NCBI GenBank assembly: GCA_019689635.1
Contig: JADGHB010000001.1
Location: 1-64,000, forward strand
Direction of reading: 5' to 3'
Source of the DNA: Nevskia sp.
GTDB taxonomy: Bacteria > Pseudomonadota > Gammaproteobacteria > Nevskiales > Nevskiaceae
Length of the DNA stretch: 64,000 nt
Part shown: piece after piece, positions 1 to 10,664 of the stretch
Numbering within the stretch: the stretch's first letter is position 1
How the letters are laid out: every line of letters starts with the position of its first letter
Made by a program: the position numbers and the translations under genes
Notes under the pieces: model-generated
Databases searched by the model: none
What the model saw: the letters and a program-made list of their open reading frames with translations, nothing else
What the model was told of the DNA's origin: nothing

Positions 1-321
1 CTGTTCGCGGCCTCAAGCGGCGCGCTCAAACCCGAAGCGGAAACCCGGCTCGACCTGGTGGCGGACTTCCTCGCCCAGGCGCGCGAGCGGCGCGTCGCCC
101 TCGCCGCTTACGGCGAGGGCGAGCTCGAATACGGGCGCGCGCAAAAACGCGCCGCCGCGGTGAAGGATTACCTGCTCGGCCGCGGCGTGGACGAAGAGCG
201 CATCGAGGTCGAGGTGGCCATCAGCCCCGAAGCGCCAGAGGCGGCCGGGGCTCCGCCCGGCGGCATCCGGCTGCTCATCGCCCGTCCGCAGGAGGACGAC
301 ACGCCCGCACCGGGCGGCTGA
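1..321 (+). CDS. OmpA-family protein, C-terminal part only
   Basis: The window opens inside this gene. The last 106 residues are visible, ending at a TGA at 319-321. They read as the second half of an OmpA-like peptidoglycan-binding domain: a short strand (LFAASSGAL), a helix (ETRLDLVADFL), then YGEGELEYGRAQKRAAAV, which matches the family element in which an arginine helix follows the ligand loop, and a final hydrophobic strand (GGIRLLIARP). Such domains anchor outer-membrane proteins or lipoproteins to the cell wall in the periplasm. The N-terminal part, which would tell a porin from a lipoprotein, lies outside the window. It converges with gatB, leaving only 21 bp between the two stops. 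Confidence 0.7.
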   Translation: MFAASSGALKPEAETRLDLVADFLAQARERRVALAAYGEGELEYGRAQKRAAAVKDYLLGRGVDEERIEVEVAISPEAPEAAGAPPGGIRLLIARPQEDDTPAPGG

Positions 322-342
322 CCGCCGATTCCGCTGCGCGGG

Positions 343-1833
343 TTACGGCGACGCGAGTTTTTCCTTGAGCAGCTTGTTGACCGCCTCGGGATTGGCCTTG
401 CCCTGAGTGGCTTTCATCACCTGGCCGACGAAGAAACCGAACAGCTTGTCCTTGCCGGCGCGATACTCGGCGAGCTGCGACGGGTTCTTGGCCATCACCG
501 CTTCGATCGCCGCGACGATCGCCGCCTCATCGGTGATCTGCACCAGGCCCCGGGCCGCGATGATCTGGTCGGCGGACCCCTCGCCGGCGAGCATCGCCTC
601 GAAGACTTCCTTGGCCAGCTTGCCGGAAACGGTTTTGTCCACGATGCGCTTGAGCAGACCGGCGAGCGCGCCGGCCGACACCGGCGAGGCGGCGAGCTCG
701 CAGCCGAGCTTGTTGAGGCCACCGAGCAGGTCGGTGATGACCCAGTTCGCGCACAACTTGGGGTCCGCGCCGGAAGACTCGACCACCGCCTCGTAATAAT
801 CGGCGAGCGCGCGTTCGGCGGTCAGCACGCCGGCGTCGTAGGCGGGCAGGCCGTAGTGGTCCATGAAGCGCGCTTTTTTGGCCTCCGGCAACTCCGGTAA
901 CTGGCGGCGAATGCCTTCGATGTACTCCTGCGTACAGACCACCGGCAATAGATCGGGATCCGGGAAGTAGCGATAGTCCATCGCTTCTTCCTTGCTGCGC
1001 ATGGCGCGGGTCTCGCCGCGGTCGGGATCGAACAGGCGCGTTTCCTGCACCACCGCGCCGCCGGACTCCAGGACTTCGATCTGGCGCTCGATCTCGTAGG
1101 CGATGGCCTTCTCCACGAAGCGGAAGGAGTTGACGTTCTTGGTCTCGGTGCGCGTGCCGAATTTGTGCTCGCCTTTGCGCCGCACCGAGACATTGGCGTC
1201 ACAGCGGAACGAGCCCTCTTGCATGTTGCCGTCGCAGATGCCGAGGTAGACGACCAACTGGTGCAGCTTCTTCAGATACGCCACCGCCTCGGCAGGCGAG
1301 CGCAGATCCGGTTCCGAGACGATCTCCAGAAGCGGCGTGCCGGCGCGGTTGAGGTCGATGCCGCTCTGATCGCCGAAGCCTTCGTGCAGGGACTTGCCGG
1401 CGTCTTCTTCCAGGTGTGCGCGGGTGATGCCGATGCGCCTGGCCTGCCCCTCGACTTCGATGTCGAGATGCCCCTGGCTCACGATGGGCAGCTCGTATTG
1501 GGAGATCTGGTAGCCCTTGGGCAGGTCGGGATAAAAGTAATGCTTGCGCGCGAACACGCAGCGCGGCGCGATGTGCGCGTCGATCGCCAGGCCGAACATC
1601 ACCGCCATGCGCAGCGCTTCGCCATTCAATACCGGCAGCACGCCGGGCAGGCCGAGGTCGATGGCGCTGGCCTGGGTATTCGGCGCGGCGCCGTAGGCGG
1701 TCGGCGCGCCGGAAAAGATCTTGGATCGGGTCAGGAGCTGGACGTGCACTTCCAGCCCGATCACCGCTTCCCATTTCTCCGCCCATTCCGCGTCGGGAGT
1801 CTTCAGCCCCGTTTTCGCTTCACTCGAAACCAT
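343..1833 (-). CDS. gatB: Asp-tRNA(Asn)/Glu-tRNA(Gln) amidotransferase subunit B
   Basis: Subunit B of the GatCAB complex, which converts misacylated Glu-tRNA(Gln) and Asp-tRNA(Asn) to the correct aminoacyl-tRNAs in the cytoplasm. The 496-residue product carries the family's opening [18 protein letters not shown], then the kinase-like cradle ([37 protein letters not shown]) and a C-terminal tRNA-binding YqeY-like tail ([25 protein letters not shown]). Length fits the family (about 475-490). It is the last gene of gatC-gatA-gatB; its ATG overlaps the end of gatA by 14 bp, so coupled translation is likely. The N-terminus is about 22 residues longer than usual, so a slightly later start is possible. 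Confidence 0.97.
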   Translation of the reverse strand: MVSSEAKTGLKTPDAEWAEKWEAVIGLEVHVQLLTRSKIFSGAPTAYGAAPNTQASAIDLGLPGVLPVLNGEALRMAVMFGLAIDAHIAPRCVFARKHYFYPDLPKGYQISQYELPIVSQGHLDIEVEGQARRIGITRAHLEEDAGKSLHEGFGDQSGIDLNRAGTPLLEIVSEPDLRSPAEAVAYLKKLHQLVVYLGICDGNMQEGSFRCDANVSVRRKGEHKFGTRTETKNVNSFRFVEKAIAYEIERQIEVLESGGAVVQETRLFDPDRGETRAMRSKEEAMDYRYFPDPDLLPVVCTQEYIEGIRRQLPELPEAKKARFMDHYGLPAYDAGVLTAERALADYYEAVVESSGADPKLCANWVITDLLGGLNKLGCELAASPVSAGALAGLLKRIVDKTVSGKLAKEVFEAMLAGEGSADQIIAARGLVQITDEAAIVAAIEAVMAKNPSQLAEYRAGKDKLFGFFVGQVMKATQGKANPEAVNKLLKEKLASP

Positions 1834-3322
1834 GCGGCCTCCTCAGATGCCAGTCGGTCGCGAGCTGGTACTGATGCGCGGCGTTGAGCAGGCGCGCTTC
1901 GTCGAAGAAGTTGCCCATGAGCTGCAGGCCGACCGGCAGACCGTTCACGAAGCCGCAGGGGATGGACAGCGCCGGAATGCCGGCGAGGTTGGCGGCGATG
2001 GTGTAGATGTCGTTCAAGTACATCGCCACCGGATCGTCGAGCTTGTCGCCGAGCTTGAAGGCCACGTTCTGCGCCGTCGGACCGACGACCAGATCCACCG
2101 TTTCGAAAGCACGCTTGAAGTCGTCGTAGATCAAGCGCCGGACTTTCTGCGCCTTGAGGTAATAGGCGTCGTAGTAGCCGTGGCTGAGTACGTAGGTGCC
2201 GATCATGATGCGGCGCTGCACCTCGGCGCCGAAACCCTCGCCGCGACTCTTCTTGTACAGTTCCTCGAGGGTTCTCGCGCCGTCGGCGCGGTGACCGTAG
2301 CGCACGCCGTCGTAACGCGCGAGATTGGACGAGGCCTCCGCGGGCGCCACCACGTAGTAGGTCGGCACCGACAACGGCGCATGCGGAAGACGGATCTCGC
2401 AAATCCGGGCGCCGAGCCGCTCGAACTGGCCGATGGCGGTCTCGATGGCGGCCCGGCAGGCGGGGTCCAAGCCTTCGGCGAAGTATTCCTTGGGCAGGCC
2501 GATGCGCAGCCCCTCGATCGGACGATCGAGGGCCGCGCAATAGTCGTCCACCGGCCGGTCCACGCTGGTGGAATCCAGCGGATCGAAGCCCGCCATGGCC
2601 TGAAGAACATAGGCCGCATCCTCGGCGGAGTGCGCCACCACGCCCGCCTGGTCGAGCGAGGAAGCGAACGCCACCATGCCGTAGCGCGACACCCGGCCGT
2701 AAGTGGGCTTGATGCCGGTCAAGCCGGTGAGCGCCGCCGGCTGGCGGATGGAGCCGCCGGTATCGGTGGCGGTGGCCGCCGGGGCCAAACCGGCCGCAAC
2801 GGCAGCGACCGAGCCGCCGGAGCTGCCCCCCGGCACGCGTTCCAAATCCCAGGGATTTCTCACCGGGCCGTACCAGCTCGTCTCGTTGGACGAGCCCATG
2901 GCGAACTCGTCCATGTTGCACTTGCCCAGCATCACCGCGCCGGCCTCCGCGTGCAGTTTGCGCACGATGGTGGCGTCGTAGGGTGCGACGTAAGAATCCA
3001 GCATGCGCGAGCCGCAGGAGGTCTTCACGCCTTGCGTGCAGAAGATGTCCTTTTGCGCGATGGGGATGCCGGTCAGCGGGCCACCCGCGCCCTGGGCCAG
3101 TCGGGCGTCGGCGGCCGCGGCTTGCGCCAAAGCCCGTTCGGCGGTCACGGTGACGAAGCTGTTGAGCGTTTTGTCGTGCGCCTCGATGCGCTGCAAGAAA
3201 TGCTGCGCCAGTTCGCGGCTGGAGAAGCGGCGCGCGCGCAATCCCTCGGCGAGCTGCCGGATCGACAGCCGGTGCAGCGCTTCCCCGCTTCCGGCCCCCG
3301 GACCGCGAGTGCCGGCACTCAT
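1820..3322 (-). CDS. gatA: Asp-tRNA(Asn)/Glu-tRNA(Gln) amidotransferase subunit A
   Basis: The amidase subunit of GatCAB; it releases ammonia from glutamine, which is channelled to GatB. The 500-residue product is an amidase-signature enzyme. Its Ser-cisSer-Lys triad can be placed as Lys91 (GIPIAQKD), Ser167 (PGGSSGGS) and the nucleophile Ser191 ([11 protein letters not shown]), with the spacing known from the Staphylococcus aureus enzyme. It overlaps gatC by 4 bp (ATGA) at its start and gatB by 14 bp at its end, which marks a compact operon. The first 20 residues are rich in Gly and Ser and probably disordered. Confidence 0.97.
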   Translation of the reverse strand: MSAGTRGPGAGSGEALHRLSIRQLAEGLRARRFSSRELAQHFLQRIEAHDKTLNSFVTVTAERALAQAAAADARLAQGAGGPLTGIPIAQKDIFCTQGVKTSCGSRMLDSYVAPYDATIVRKLHAEAGAVMLGKCNMDEFAMGSSNETSWYGPVRNPWDLERVPGGSSGGSVAAVAAGLAPAATATDTGGSIRQPAALTGLTGIKPTYGRVSRYGMVAFASSLDQAGVVAHSAEDAAYVLQAMAGFDPLDSTSVDRPVDDYCAALDRPIEGLRIGLPKEYFAEGLDPACRAAIETAIGQFERLGARICEIRLPHAPLSVPTYYVVAPAEASSNLARYDGVRYGHRADGARTLEELYKKSRGEGFGAEVQRRIMIGTYVLSHGYYDAYYLKAQKVRRLIYDDFKRAFETVDLVVGPTAQNVAFKLGDKLDDPVAMYLNDIYTIAANLAGIPALSIPCGFVNGLPVGLQLMGNFFDEARLLNAAHQYQLATDWHLRRPHGFE

Positions 3323-3615
3323 TCGATCACCTTGGGCACCAGATAAAGCCCGTCCTGGACCGCCGGCGCGATCGCCTGAAACGCCGCGCGGCCCTCCGCG
3401 CCCACCGGATCGGTGACGACATCCGCTCGCAGGCGCTGCACCATGTCCAGGGGATGGGCCATCGGCGCGATCCGCTCGGTATCGGCGCGGGCGAGCGCGC
3501 CAACCATCTCCAGGATGTCAGAAAGCTGGCGGGCGTAAGCGCCTTCCTGCTCCGGCTTGAGTTCCAAGCGGGCGAGATGGGCGATCTTCTGGACTTGTTC
3601 GGGACTCAGGCTCAT
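3319..3615 (-). CDS. gatC: Asp-tRNA(Asn)/Glu-tRNA(Gln) amidotransferase subunit C
   Basis: Small subunit (98 aa) that wraps around GatA and GatB and stabilises the complex. It opens with [18 protein letters not shown], the signature of the family, and ends with the [15 protein letters not shown] tail typical of GatC. It is the first gene of the operon gatC-gatA-gatB and is divergent from mreB, with 226 bp between the two coding regions. The presence of GatCAB implies that the organism lacks a glutaminyl-tRNA synthetase or an asparaginyl-tRNA synthetase, or both. Confidence 0.96.
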   Translation of the reverse strand: MSLSPEQVQKIAHLARLELKPEQEGAYARQLSDILEMVGALARADTERIAPMAHPLDMVQRLRADVVTDPVGAEGRAAFQAIAPAVQDGLYLVPKVIE

Positions 3616-3684
3616 GGTGCGGAAGCGGCGACGTCACGCCGCCGTTTCTCGCGCCGAAAGACGGCAAAAAACGACGCGAAAACC

Positions 3685-4893
<1,209 letters not shown>

Positions 4894-5001
4894 GGCCGAC
4901 GCGCTCGGCAATCGATCGATCCGAGACCGCGGATCCCGCCACCGGTCTTCTGAGCTAAAAAGCCCCGCGAACACCGGTTGTCGCCGGGCGTACGGCGCCG
5001 T

Positions 5002-6018
5002 ATGCTTTGGCGGATATGGGCGCCGCAAGCGCCAGGGGTTTCACGGGGTTCCGACAGGTTCTTGAACACGATCGCCGAAGCCAGCCGAAAGCCGCTGTTT
5101 CCGCGCGGCCCCGCCTTGGGGCTCAAGTTCCTCCTCTTCGCTGCGCTGTCGATCGCGCTGATGGTCGCCGACACTCATGGCGAGCGCCTTCAGCCGCTGC
5201 GCCAATGGGCTTCCTGGGCGCTGCAGCCGGTGTTGTGGGCCGCGGACTTGCCGCGCGAAGTCGCCGAACTGGCGCAGCACTTCCGAAGCCGCGAAAGCCT
5301 CATCGCCGAAAACGAAAAACTCAAACGCCAACAGCTCGAACTGCAGGGGCGGCTGTTGCGGATGGAATCCCTGGAGGCCGAAAACGAGCGCATCCGCGCG
5401 CTGCTCGCCTCGGCCACTACGCTCGACCGGCGCGTGCTGATCGCGGAAATCCTCGCCATCGACCAGGATCCTTATCGGCACCAGATCGTCTTGAACAAAG
5501 GCAGCCGCGACGGCGTTTACAAGGGCCAGGCCCTGGTCGATGCCGGCGGCATCCTGGGCCAGGTGATCCAGGTCAATCCCAGCACCAGCGTGGCCCTGCT
5601 GATCACCGACCCGGACCACGGCATTCCGGTGGAAGTCAACCGCACTGGTTTGCAAACGGTCGCCCTCGGCCGCGGCGACGGCCAGGCCTTGTCGCTGCCC
5701 TATCTGCCCGGCAACGCGGACGTGAAAGTCGGCGATCTGCTGGTTTCCTCCGGACTCGGCGGCCGCTTCCCTGCCGGCTACCCGGTGGCCACGGTCCACG
5801 AACTGCGCCATCCGGCCGGCGAAAGCTTCATGGAAGCCATCGCCTATCCCACCGCCCGGCTCGATCAGGGTCGCCAAGCCCTGCTGGTCTGGAACGAACG
5901 CCCGCCGCCGGCGGCGGAACTCGCACCGCAGCCGCCGCCGGTCGCGCAGGCCAAAGCCAAGGCCAAACCCCGTTCCCCCGCCCGCGCCAAGGAAACGAGC
6001 CGTGAGCCGCGGCGGTAG
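5002..6018 (+). CDS. mreC: rod shape-determining protein MreC
   Basis: Bitopic inner-membrane protein whose periplasmic part organises the elongation complex (PBP2, RodA, MreD). After a short basic N-terminus comes one membrane segment (LGLKFLLFAALSIALMVAD), then a coiled coil (roughly residues 95-130, RESLIAENEKLKRQQ) and the paired beta-barrel domain (DPYRHQIVLNKGSRDGVYKGQ ... DLLVSSGLGGRFPAGYPVA). The C-terminus is a Pro/Ala/Lys-rich tail. The start is uncertain: ATG 5002 is used, TTG 4978 would add 8 residues, and TTG 5062 would give an N-terminus closer to the usual family length. It overlaps mreD by 17 bp. Confidence 0.93.
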   Translation: MLWRIWAPQAPGVSRGSDRFLNTIAEASRKPLFPRGPALGLKFLLFAALSIALMVADTHGERLQPLRQWASWALQPVLWAADLPREVAELAQHFRSRESLIAENEKLKRQQLELQGRLLRMESLEAENERIRALLASATTLDRRVLIAEILAIDQDPYRHQIVLNKGSRDGVYKGQALVDAGGILGQVIQVNPSTSVALLITDPDHGIPVEVNRTGLQTVALGRGDGQALSLPYLPGNADVKVGDLLVSSGLGGRFPAGYPVATVHELRHPAGESFMEAIAYPTARLDQGRQALLVWNERPPPAAELAPQPPPVAQAKAKAKPRSPARAKETSREPRR

Positions 6019-6499
6019 TTTCTTCATGCTGGTCGTCAGCCTGGCTGCGGCGCTGGTGCTGCAACTGGTCGAGCTGCCGGACGCGGTCGCCGCCCTGCGC
6101 CCGCTGTGGCTGGCCATGACGCTGGGCTATTGGGCCTTGTCCTCCACTTCCCAGCCGATCCTGCCGCTGGCCTGGTTGACGGGGCTGTGCTGCGACGTGT
6201 TGTACGACGCGCCGCTGGGTCAGCACGCCCTGGGCCTGGTGACGGTGGTGTATGCCGTGCGCAAACTGCGCGGGACTTTGATCGTGTTCCCGCTGTGGCA
6301 GGCGACCTTGCTGCTGGCCCCGGTCTGGGCGCTGTACGTGTTCCTCATGTTCTGGATCGACGGGCTTTCCGATCATCCCGCCGACCTTGCCGCGCGCTGG
6401 CTGCCGCTGCTCACGACCACGCTGCTCTGGCCGCTGGCGGCGACGCTGCTTTCCGGCCTGTCCGCGCGCCGCAGTCACCGTCGCGCCGTGCTGCCGTAA
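6002..6499 (+). CDS. mreD: rod shape-determining protein MreD
   Basis: Small integral inner-membrane protein (165 aa) of the elongasome; it binds MreC and sets its balance with PBP2. The sequence is almost all hydrophobic, with about five membrane segments (for example MLVVSLAAALVLQLVEL and ATLLLAPVWALYVFLMFWI), and contains the family stretch LTGLCCDVLYDAPLGQHAL. It starts at GTG 6002 inside the end of mreC, which implies translational coupling. The mrdA gene follows after 24 bp. Confidence 0.92.
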   Translation: MSRGGSFFMLVVSLAAALVLQLVELPDAVAALRPLWLAMTLGYWALSSTSQPILPLAWLTGLCCDVLYDAPLGQHALGLVTVVYAVRKLRGTLIVFPLWQATLLLAPVWALYVFLMFWIDGLSDHPADLAARWLPLLTTTLLWPLAATLLSGLSARRSHRRAVLP

Positions 6500-6523
6500 G
6501 ACCTCGCCCCCGACGCCCGGCTC

Positions 6524-8521
6524 GTGAGCAGCTACGACGCAATCAAGGACCTCTGGGAGGAGAAGCGCTCCTTCACTCGCCGCGGGTATTTCGGCGCCTT
6601 GATGAGCGTGCTGCTGATCTTGACGCTGACCGCTCGCCTGATCCAGCTCCAGGTCGTCCAGCACGATTATTACCGGACCCGCGCCGACGACAACCGCATG
6701 CGTCTGGTGCCGGTGCCGCCGGTGCGCGGCCTGATCTACGACCGCAACGGCGCGCTGCTGGCGCAGAACCTGCCCTCCTTCGTACTGCAAATCGTGCCGG
6801 AACAGGTGGACGATCTCGATGCCACCCTGGCGCGGTTGCGCAGGATCGTGAATCTTTCCGACCAGGATGTCGCGCGGTTCCGGGAGCGGTTGCGCAAGAC
6901 GCCGCGCTACCGGCCGGTGACGCTGCGCACCAATCTGTCGCCCGAGGAAGTGGCGCGCTACGAAGTGGACCGCTACGACTTTCCCGGCGTGACGGTGGAC
7001 GCCAGCCTGGTGCGCGATTATCCGCTGGGCGCAGAAGCCTCTCACGTGGTGGGCTACGTCGGCGGCATCACCGATGCCGACCTCGCGCGCATCGACGCCG
7101 ACCAATACCAGGGTCTCGACCAGATCGGCAAGGTCGGCGTGGAGAAAAGCCACGAGGACCAGCTGCGCGGCCTGCCCGGCACCAAGATCATCGAGGCCAA
7201 CGCCGCCGGACGTCCGCTGCGCGAGCTGAACTACCACGCCGGCAGCCCCGGCCAGAACCTTTATCTCACCATCGACGCCAGGCTGCAGCACGTAGCCGAG
7301 CAGGCGCTGGGCGAGCTCGACGGCGCGGTCGTGGCGCTGGACCCGCGCAACGGCGAAGTGCTGGCGCTGGTGTCCAAGCCCGGCTTCGATCCCGATCTCT
7401 TCGCCAACGGCGTGGACAACGCCACCTACCATGCGCTGCTCGACGATCCGCATCGGCCGCTGTACAACCGCGCGCTGCTCGGCATTTATCCACCGGGCTC
7501 GACGATCAAGCCGTTCATGGCCTTCGCCGGGCTGGAGGAGGGCACGCTCGATCCCGACAAGCCGGTGTACTGTCCGGGTTATCTCAACCTGCCCGGCTCC
7601 AGCCGCCGCTACCGCTGCTGGAAGCGCAGCGGCCACGGCGAGCTCACGCTCGAACGCGCCATCGCGCAGTCCTGCGACGTGTATTTCTACAACGTCGCGC
7701 TGGCGCTGGGCATCGACCGCATCGACCAGGCGCTGGGCGCCTTCGGCTTCGGCCACGTCACCGGGCTGGACATCGGCGGCGAACGCAGCGGCTTGTTGCC
7801 GACGCGCGAGTGGAAGCGGCGCAGCTTGCATCAGGCCTGGTTTCCCGGCGAAACGCTCAACGTCGGCATCGGCCAGGGCTATCTGACGGTCACGCCCATG
7901 CAGCTCGCCCTGGCGGTGTCGCGCATCGCCATGCGCGGCGACGGCTATCTGCCGCATCTGGTGCACGCCATCGGCGATCCGGTCGGCGGCCGCATCACCG
8001 AAGTGGCGCCGCAAAGACTGCCGCCGATCACCGTCAAGGACGCCACGATCTGGGATCGCGTCATCGCCGGCATGGAGCAGGTCACTCAGAGCCCGCGCGG
8101 TACCGCCTACGGCATCGGCGCCGACGCGCCCTACGCCATCGCCGGCAAGACCGGTTCGGCGCAGGTAGTCGGCGTGGCGCAGAACGTCGGCTACCAGGGC
8201 GCTCAGCGCAACATCGAACTGAAGCTGCGCGACAACGCCTTGTTCATCGCCTTCGCGCCGGCCGACGCGCCGCGCATCGCGGTGGCGGTGGTGGCCGAGC
8301 ACGGCGCCGAAGGGGCGCTCGCCGCCGCGCCGGTGGCGCGCATGGTCATGGACCAGTACCTGCTCGGCAAGGTGCTGTACCACGCGCCGCCGGCGTCCGC
8401 CACGGTCCTGCCCGCGCCTGACAACGACGACGGGGACGAAGGCGGGCCGCTGCCGGACGAATCGCCACCGGCGCAGAATCCGAACGACGCGCCGGAAGAA
8501 CCAGCGGTACCGCCGCAATGA
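6524..8521 (+). CDS. mrdA: penicillin-binding protein 2, elongation transpeptidase
   Basis: Class B transpeptidase that cross-links the glycan strands made by RodA during cell elongation. The 665-residue product has an N-terminal anchor (about residues 22-42), the pedestal domain (RGLIYDRNGALLAQN at 68-82) and the transpeptidase domain with Ser326-Lys329 (PGSTIKPF), Ser383-Cys-Asp (a variant of the SxN motif common in PBP2) and Lys542-Thr-Gly (AGKTGSAQ). The C-terminus has an acidic, Pro-rich tail of about 35 residues. The start is GTG 6524; the stop overlaps the rodA ATG by 4 bp. Confidence 0.96.
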   Translation: MSSYDAIKDLWEEKRSFTRRGYFGALMSVLLILTLTARLIQLQVVQHDYYRTRADDNRMRLVPVPPVRGLIYDRNGALLAQNLPSFVLQIVPEQVDDLDATLARLRRIVNLSDQDVARFRERLRKTPRYRPVTLRTNLSPEEVARYEVDRYDFPGVTVDASLVRDYPLGAEASHVVGYVGGITDADLARIDADQYQGLDQIGKVGVEKSHEDQLRGLPGTKIIEANAAGRPLRELNYHAGSPGQNLYLTIDARLQHVAEQALGELDGAVVALDPRNGEVLALVSKPGFDPDLFANGVDNATYHALLDDPHRPLYNRALLGIYPPGSTIKPFMAFAGLEEGTLDPDKPVYCPGYLNLPGSSRRYRCWKRSGHGELTLERAIAQSCDVYFYNVALALGIDRIDQALGAFGFGHVTGLDIGGERSGLLPTREWKRRSLHQAWFPGETLNVGIGQGYLTVTPMQLALAVSRIAMRGDGYLPHLVHAIGDPVGGRITEVAPQRLPPITVKDATIWDRVIAGMEQVTQSPRGTAYGIGADAPYAIAGKTGSAQVVGVAQNVGYQGAQRNIELKLRDNALFIAFAPADAPRIAVAVVAEHGAEGALAAAPVARMVMDQYLLGKVLYHAPPASATVLPAPDNDDGDEGGPLPDESPPAQNPNDAPEEPAVPPQ

Positions 8522-9648
8522 ACGTCACCGTCATCACCGCCGCGCCCAAGCCGATCCTCAACTGGAGCGAGCGCCTGGAGCGCTGGCATCTCGACCTGTG
8601 GCTGTCCGTGCTGGTGCTGGCGGTGTGCGCGCTGGGCCTGTTCATCCTCTACTCCGCGACCGGCGAGTCCGTCGCGATGGTGGTGAGCCAGGCCGAGCGC
8701 CTGGCGCTCGGCCTGGGCACAATGCTGATGCTGGCCAATGCACCGCCCGACTTCTACCGCGCCGCCGCGCCGTGGTTCTACGGCCTCGCGCTGGTGTTGC
8801 TGATCGCCTGCGCGCTGCTGGGCGCGCACGCCAAGGGCGCGCAGCGCTGGCTCGACCTGGGCTTCATGCGCTTCCAGCCCTCGGAGCTGATGAAGCTCGC
8901 CACGCCGATCGCGGTCGCCGCTTATCTGCAGAGCCGTCCGCTGCCGCCCAGCTTGCCGACCGTGCTGGCCAGTCTGGGGCTGATCGCCGTCCCGACCGCG
9001 CTGATCGCGCTGCAGCCGGACCTGGGCACCGCCCTGCTGGTGCTGGTCTCCGGACTGCTGGCGCTCTACTTCGGCGGACTCAAGCCGCGCTACCTCGCGC
9101 TCGCGCTCGCCGCTGCCGCCGCCGCCGCGCCGCTGGCCTGGTACAAGCTGCACGACTACCAGCGCGAGCGCCTGCTCACTTTTCTCGATCCCTCGCGCGA
9201 CCCGCTCGGCGCCGGCTACCACATCACCCAGAGCAAGATCGCGATCGGCTCCGGCGGACTGTTCGGCAAAGGCTGGCTCGCCGGCACCCAGGCCAAGCTC
9301 GATTTCCTGCCCGAGGCGCACACCGATTTCATCTTCGCGGTCTACGCCGAGGAGCTGGGACTGATCGGCGTGTTGCTGCTGCTGGCGCTTTACGCCGCCA
9401 TCGTCGGCCGCTGCCTGGTGATCGCCATGCGCGGTCAGGATACGTTCCAGCGCCTGCTCGCCGGCAGTCTGGCCCTGACGTTCTTCGTGTACGTGTTCAT
9501 CAATATCGGCATGGTCATCGGCCTGCTGCCGGTGGTGGGGGTGCCGCTGCCGCTGATGTCCTACGGCGGCACCTCCATGGTGAGTTTGCTGGCGGGTTTT
9601 GGCATCCTCATGTCGATCCACACCCACCGCAAGCTGTTGGCCAGCTGA
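8518..9648 (+). CDS. rodA: peptidoglycan glycosyltransferase RodA
   Basis: SEDS-family polymerase that uses lipid II to build glycan strands together with PBP2. The 376-residue product has about ten membrane segments and the SEDS landmarks: GAQRWLDLGFMRFQPSELMKL near residue 105, ITQSKIAIGSGGLFGKGW near 240, and the C-terminal VGVPLPLMSYGGTSM. It overlaps mrdA by 4 bp and shares TGATG with mltB, so polymerase, cross-linker and a lytic enzyme are made from one transcript. Confidence 0.96.
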   Translation: MNVTVITAAPKPILNWSERLERWHLDLWLSVLVLAVCALGLFILYSATGESVAMVVSQAERLALGLGTMLMLANAPPDFYRAAAPWFYGLALVLLIACALLGAHAKGAQRWLDLGFMRFQPSELMKLATPIAVAAYLQSRPLPPSLPTVLASLGLIAVPTALIALQPDLGTALLVLVSGLLALYFGGLKPRYLALALAAAAAAAPLAWYKLHDYQRERLLTFLDPSRDPLGAGYHITQSKIAIGSGGLFGKGWLAGTQAKLDFLPEAHTDFIFAVYAEELGLIGVLLLLALYAAIVGRCLVIAMRGQDTFQRLLAGSLALTFFVYVFINIGMVIGLLPVVGVPLPLMSYGGTSMVSLLAGFGILMSIHTHRKLLAS

Positions 9649-10664
9649 TGCGCCTACTCCTCGCCGCCGCCCTGCTCCCGCTCTGCGCCGCCCGCGCCGA
9701 CTATCTGGACCGCCCCGAAGCGGCGCGGCTTCTGAGCCTCTTGCAGACGCAGTACGAGTTCACCGCAGCTGATCTGGACGTCGTGAAGGCGGCGCTCAAG
9801 CAGGCGCAACCCTTGCCGCAGCTCATCGACGCCGAGCGCAACAGCAAGGAACGCACGCTGTCCTGGGACGAATACCGCGCGCTGCACGTCAACGCCGCCA
9901 ACATCGCCAACGGCCTGCGCTTCCTCGACGAACAGAAGCTCTGGCTGGCGCGCGCCGAGGCGCAGTACGGCGTGCCGCCGGAAGTGATCGCGGCGCTGCT
10001 CGGCGTGGAAACCAAGTACGGCGCCTACACCGGCCGCGTGCGCGTGCTCGACGCGCTCGCCACGCAGGGCTTCGACCACCCCACGCGCGCGGCTTTCTTC
10101 TTCGACCAGCTCGCGCAGTTCTTCGTGCTGTGCCGCGACCAGCACCTCGACCCCACCCGACCGCTGGGCTCTTACGCCGGCGCCATGGGCGAGGCGCAGT
10201 TCATGCCCAGCGCCTGGCGCCGATTGGCGGTGGACTTCGACGGCGACGGCCGCGTCGATCTGTGGTCGGCACCAGACGCCATCGGCAGCGTCGCCAACTA
10301 TCTGGTGAGCTACGACCCGCAGCGCGCCTGGCAGCGCGGCGAGCCGCTGCTGGCCACCGCGAGCGCTCCCTCCGCGCGGCCAGCGACGCTCACGCCCAAT
10401 CTCAAGTACGCCACCTACCGCTTCGCGCAGCTCCGCAAAGACGGCATCGACACTGAGGCCTGGTTCCCGGACGCGCAGCCGGTGGGGCTGGTCGAGCTCG
10501 AGCGTGCGGACGGGCCCGAATACTGGATCGCGCTGCCGAACTTCTATGCGGTGATGGCCTACAACCCGCGCGTGTTCTATGCCATGGCGGTGACCGAACT
10601 GGCCGCGGCGCTCAAGCAGGCGCAGTCCGCGCCCCCGGGCGCCCTCGAGAGCGCCGCGCGATGA
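9648..10664 (+). CDS. mltB: lytic murein transglycosylase B
   Basis: Periplasmic enzyme that cleaves glycan strands with formation of 1,6-anhydro ends. The 338-residue product starts at ATG 9648, which overlaps the rodA stop (TGATG). A signal peptide of about 17 residues (LLLAAALLPLCAARA) is followed by the MltB catalytic domain with the general acid Glu121 (LLGVETKYGAYTGR), the GAMGEAQFMPSAW motif and an aspartate-rich loop (DFDGDGRVDLW). No clear lipobox is seen, unlike E. coli MltB, so it may be soluble. It overlaps rlpA by 4 bp. Confidence 0.93.
   Translation: MRLLLAAALLPLCAARADYLDRPEAARLLSLLQTQYEFTAADLDVVKAALKQAQPLPQLIDAERNSKERTLSWDEYRALHVNAANIANGLRFLDEQKLWLARAEAQYGVPPEVIAALLGVETKYGAYTGRVRVLDALATQGFDHPTRAAFFFDQLAQFFVLCRDQHLDPTRPLGSYAGAMGEAQFMPSAWRRLAVDFDGDGRVDLWSAPDAIGSVANYLVSYDPQRAWQRGEPLLATASAPSARPATLTPNLKYATYRFAQLRKDGIDTEAWFPDAQPVGLVELERADGPEYWIALPNFYAVMAYNPRVFYAMAVTELAAALKQAQSAPPGALESAAR

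Noticed and set aside
5828-8518. An 896-codon open frame on the minus strand opposite mreC-mreD-mrdA
   Set aside because: Same antisense effect; the composition is Arg/His/Gln-rich and no family motif is seen. The plus strand encodes three intact cell-shape genes.
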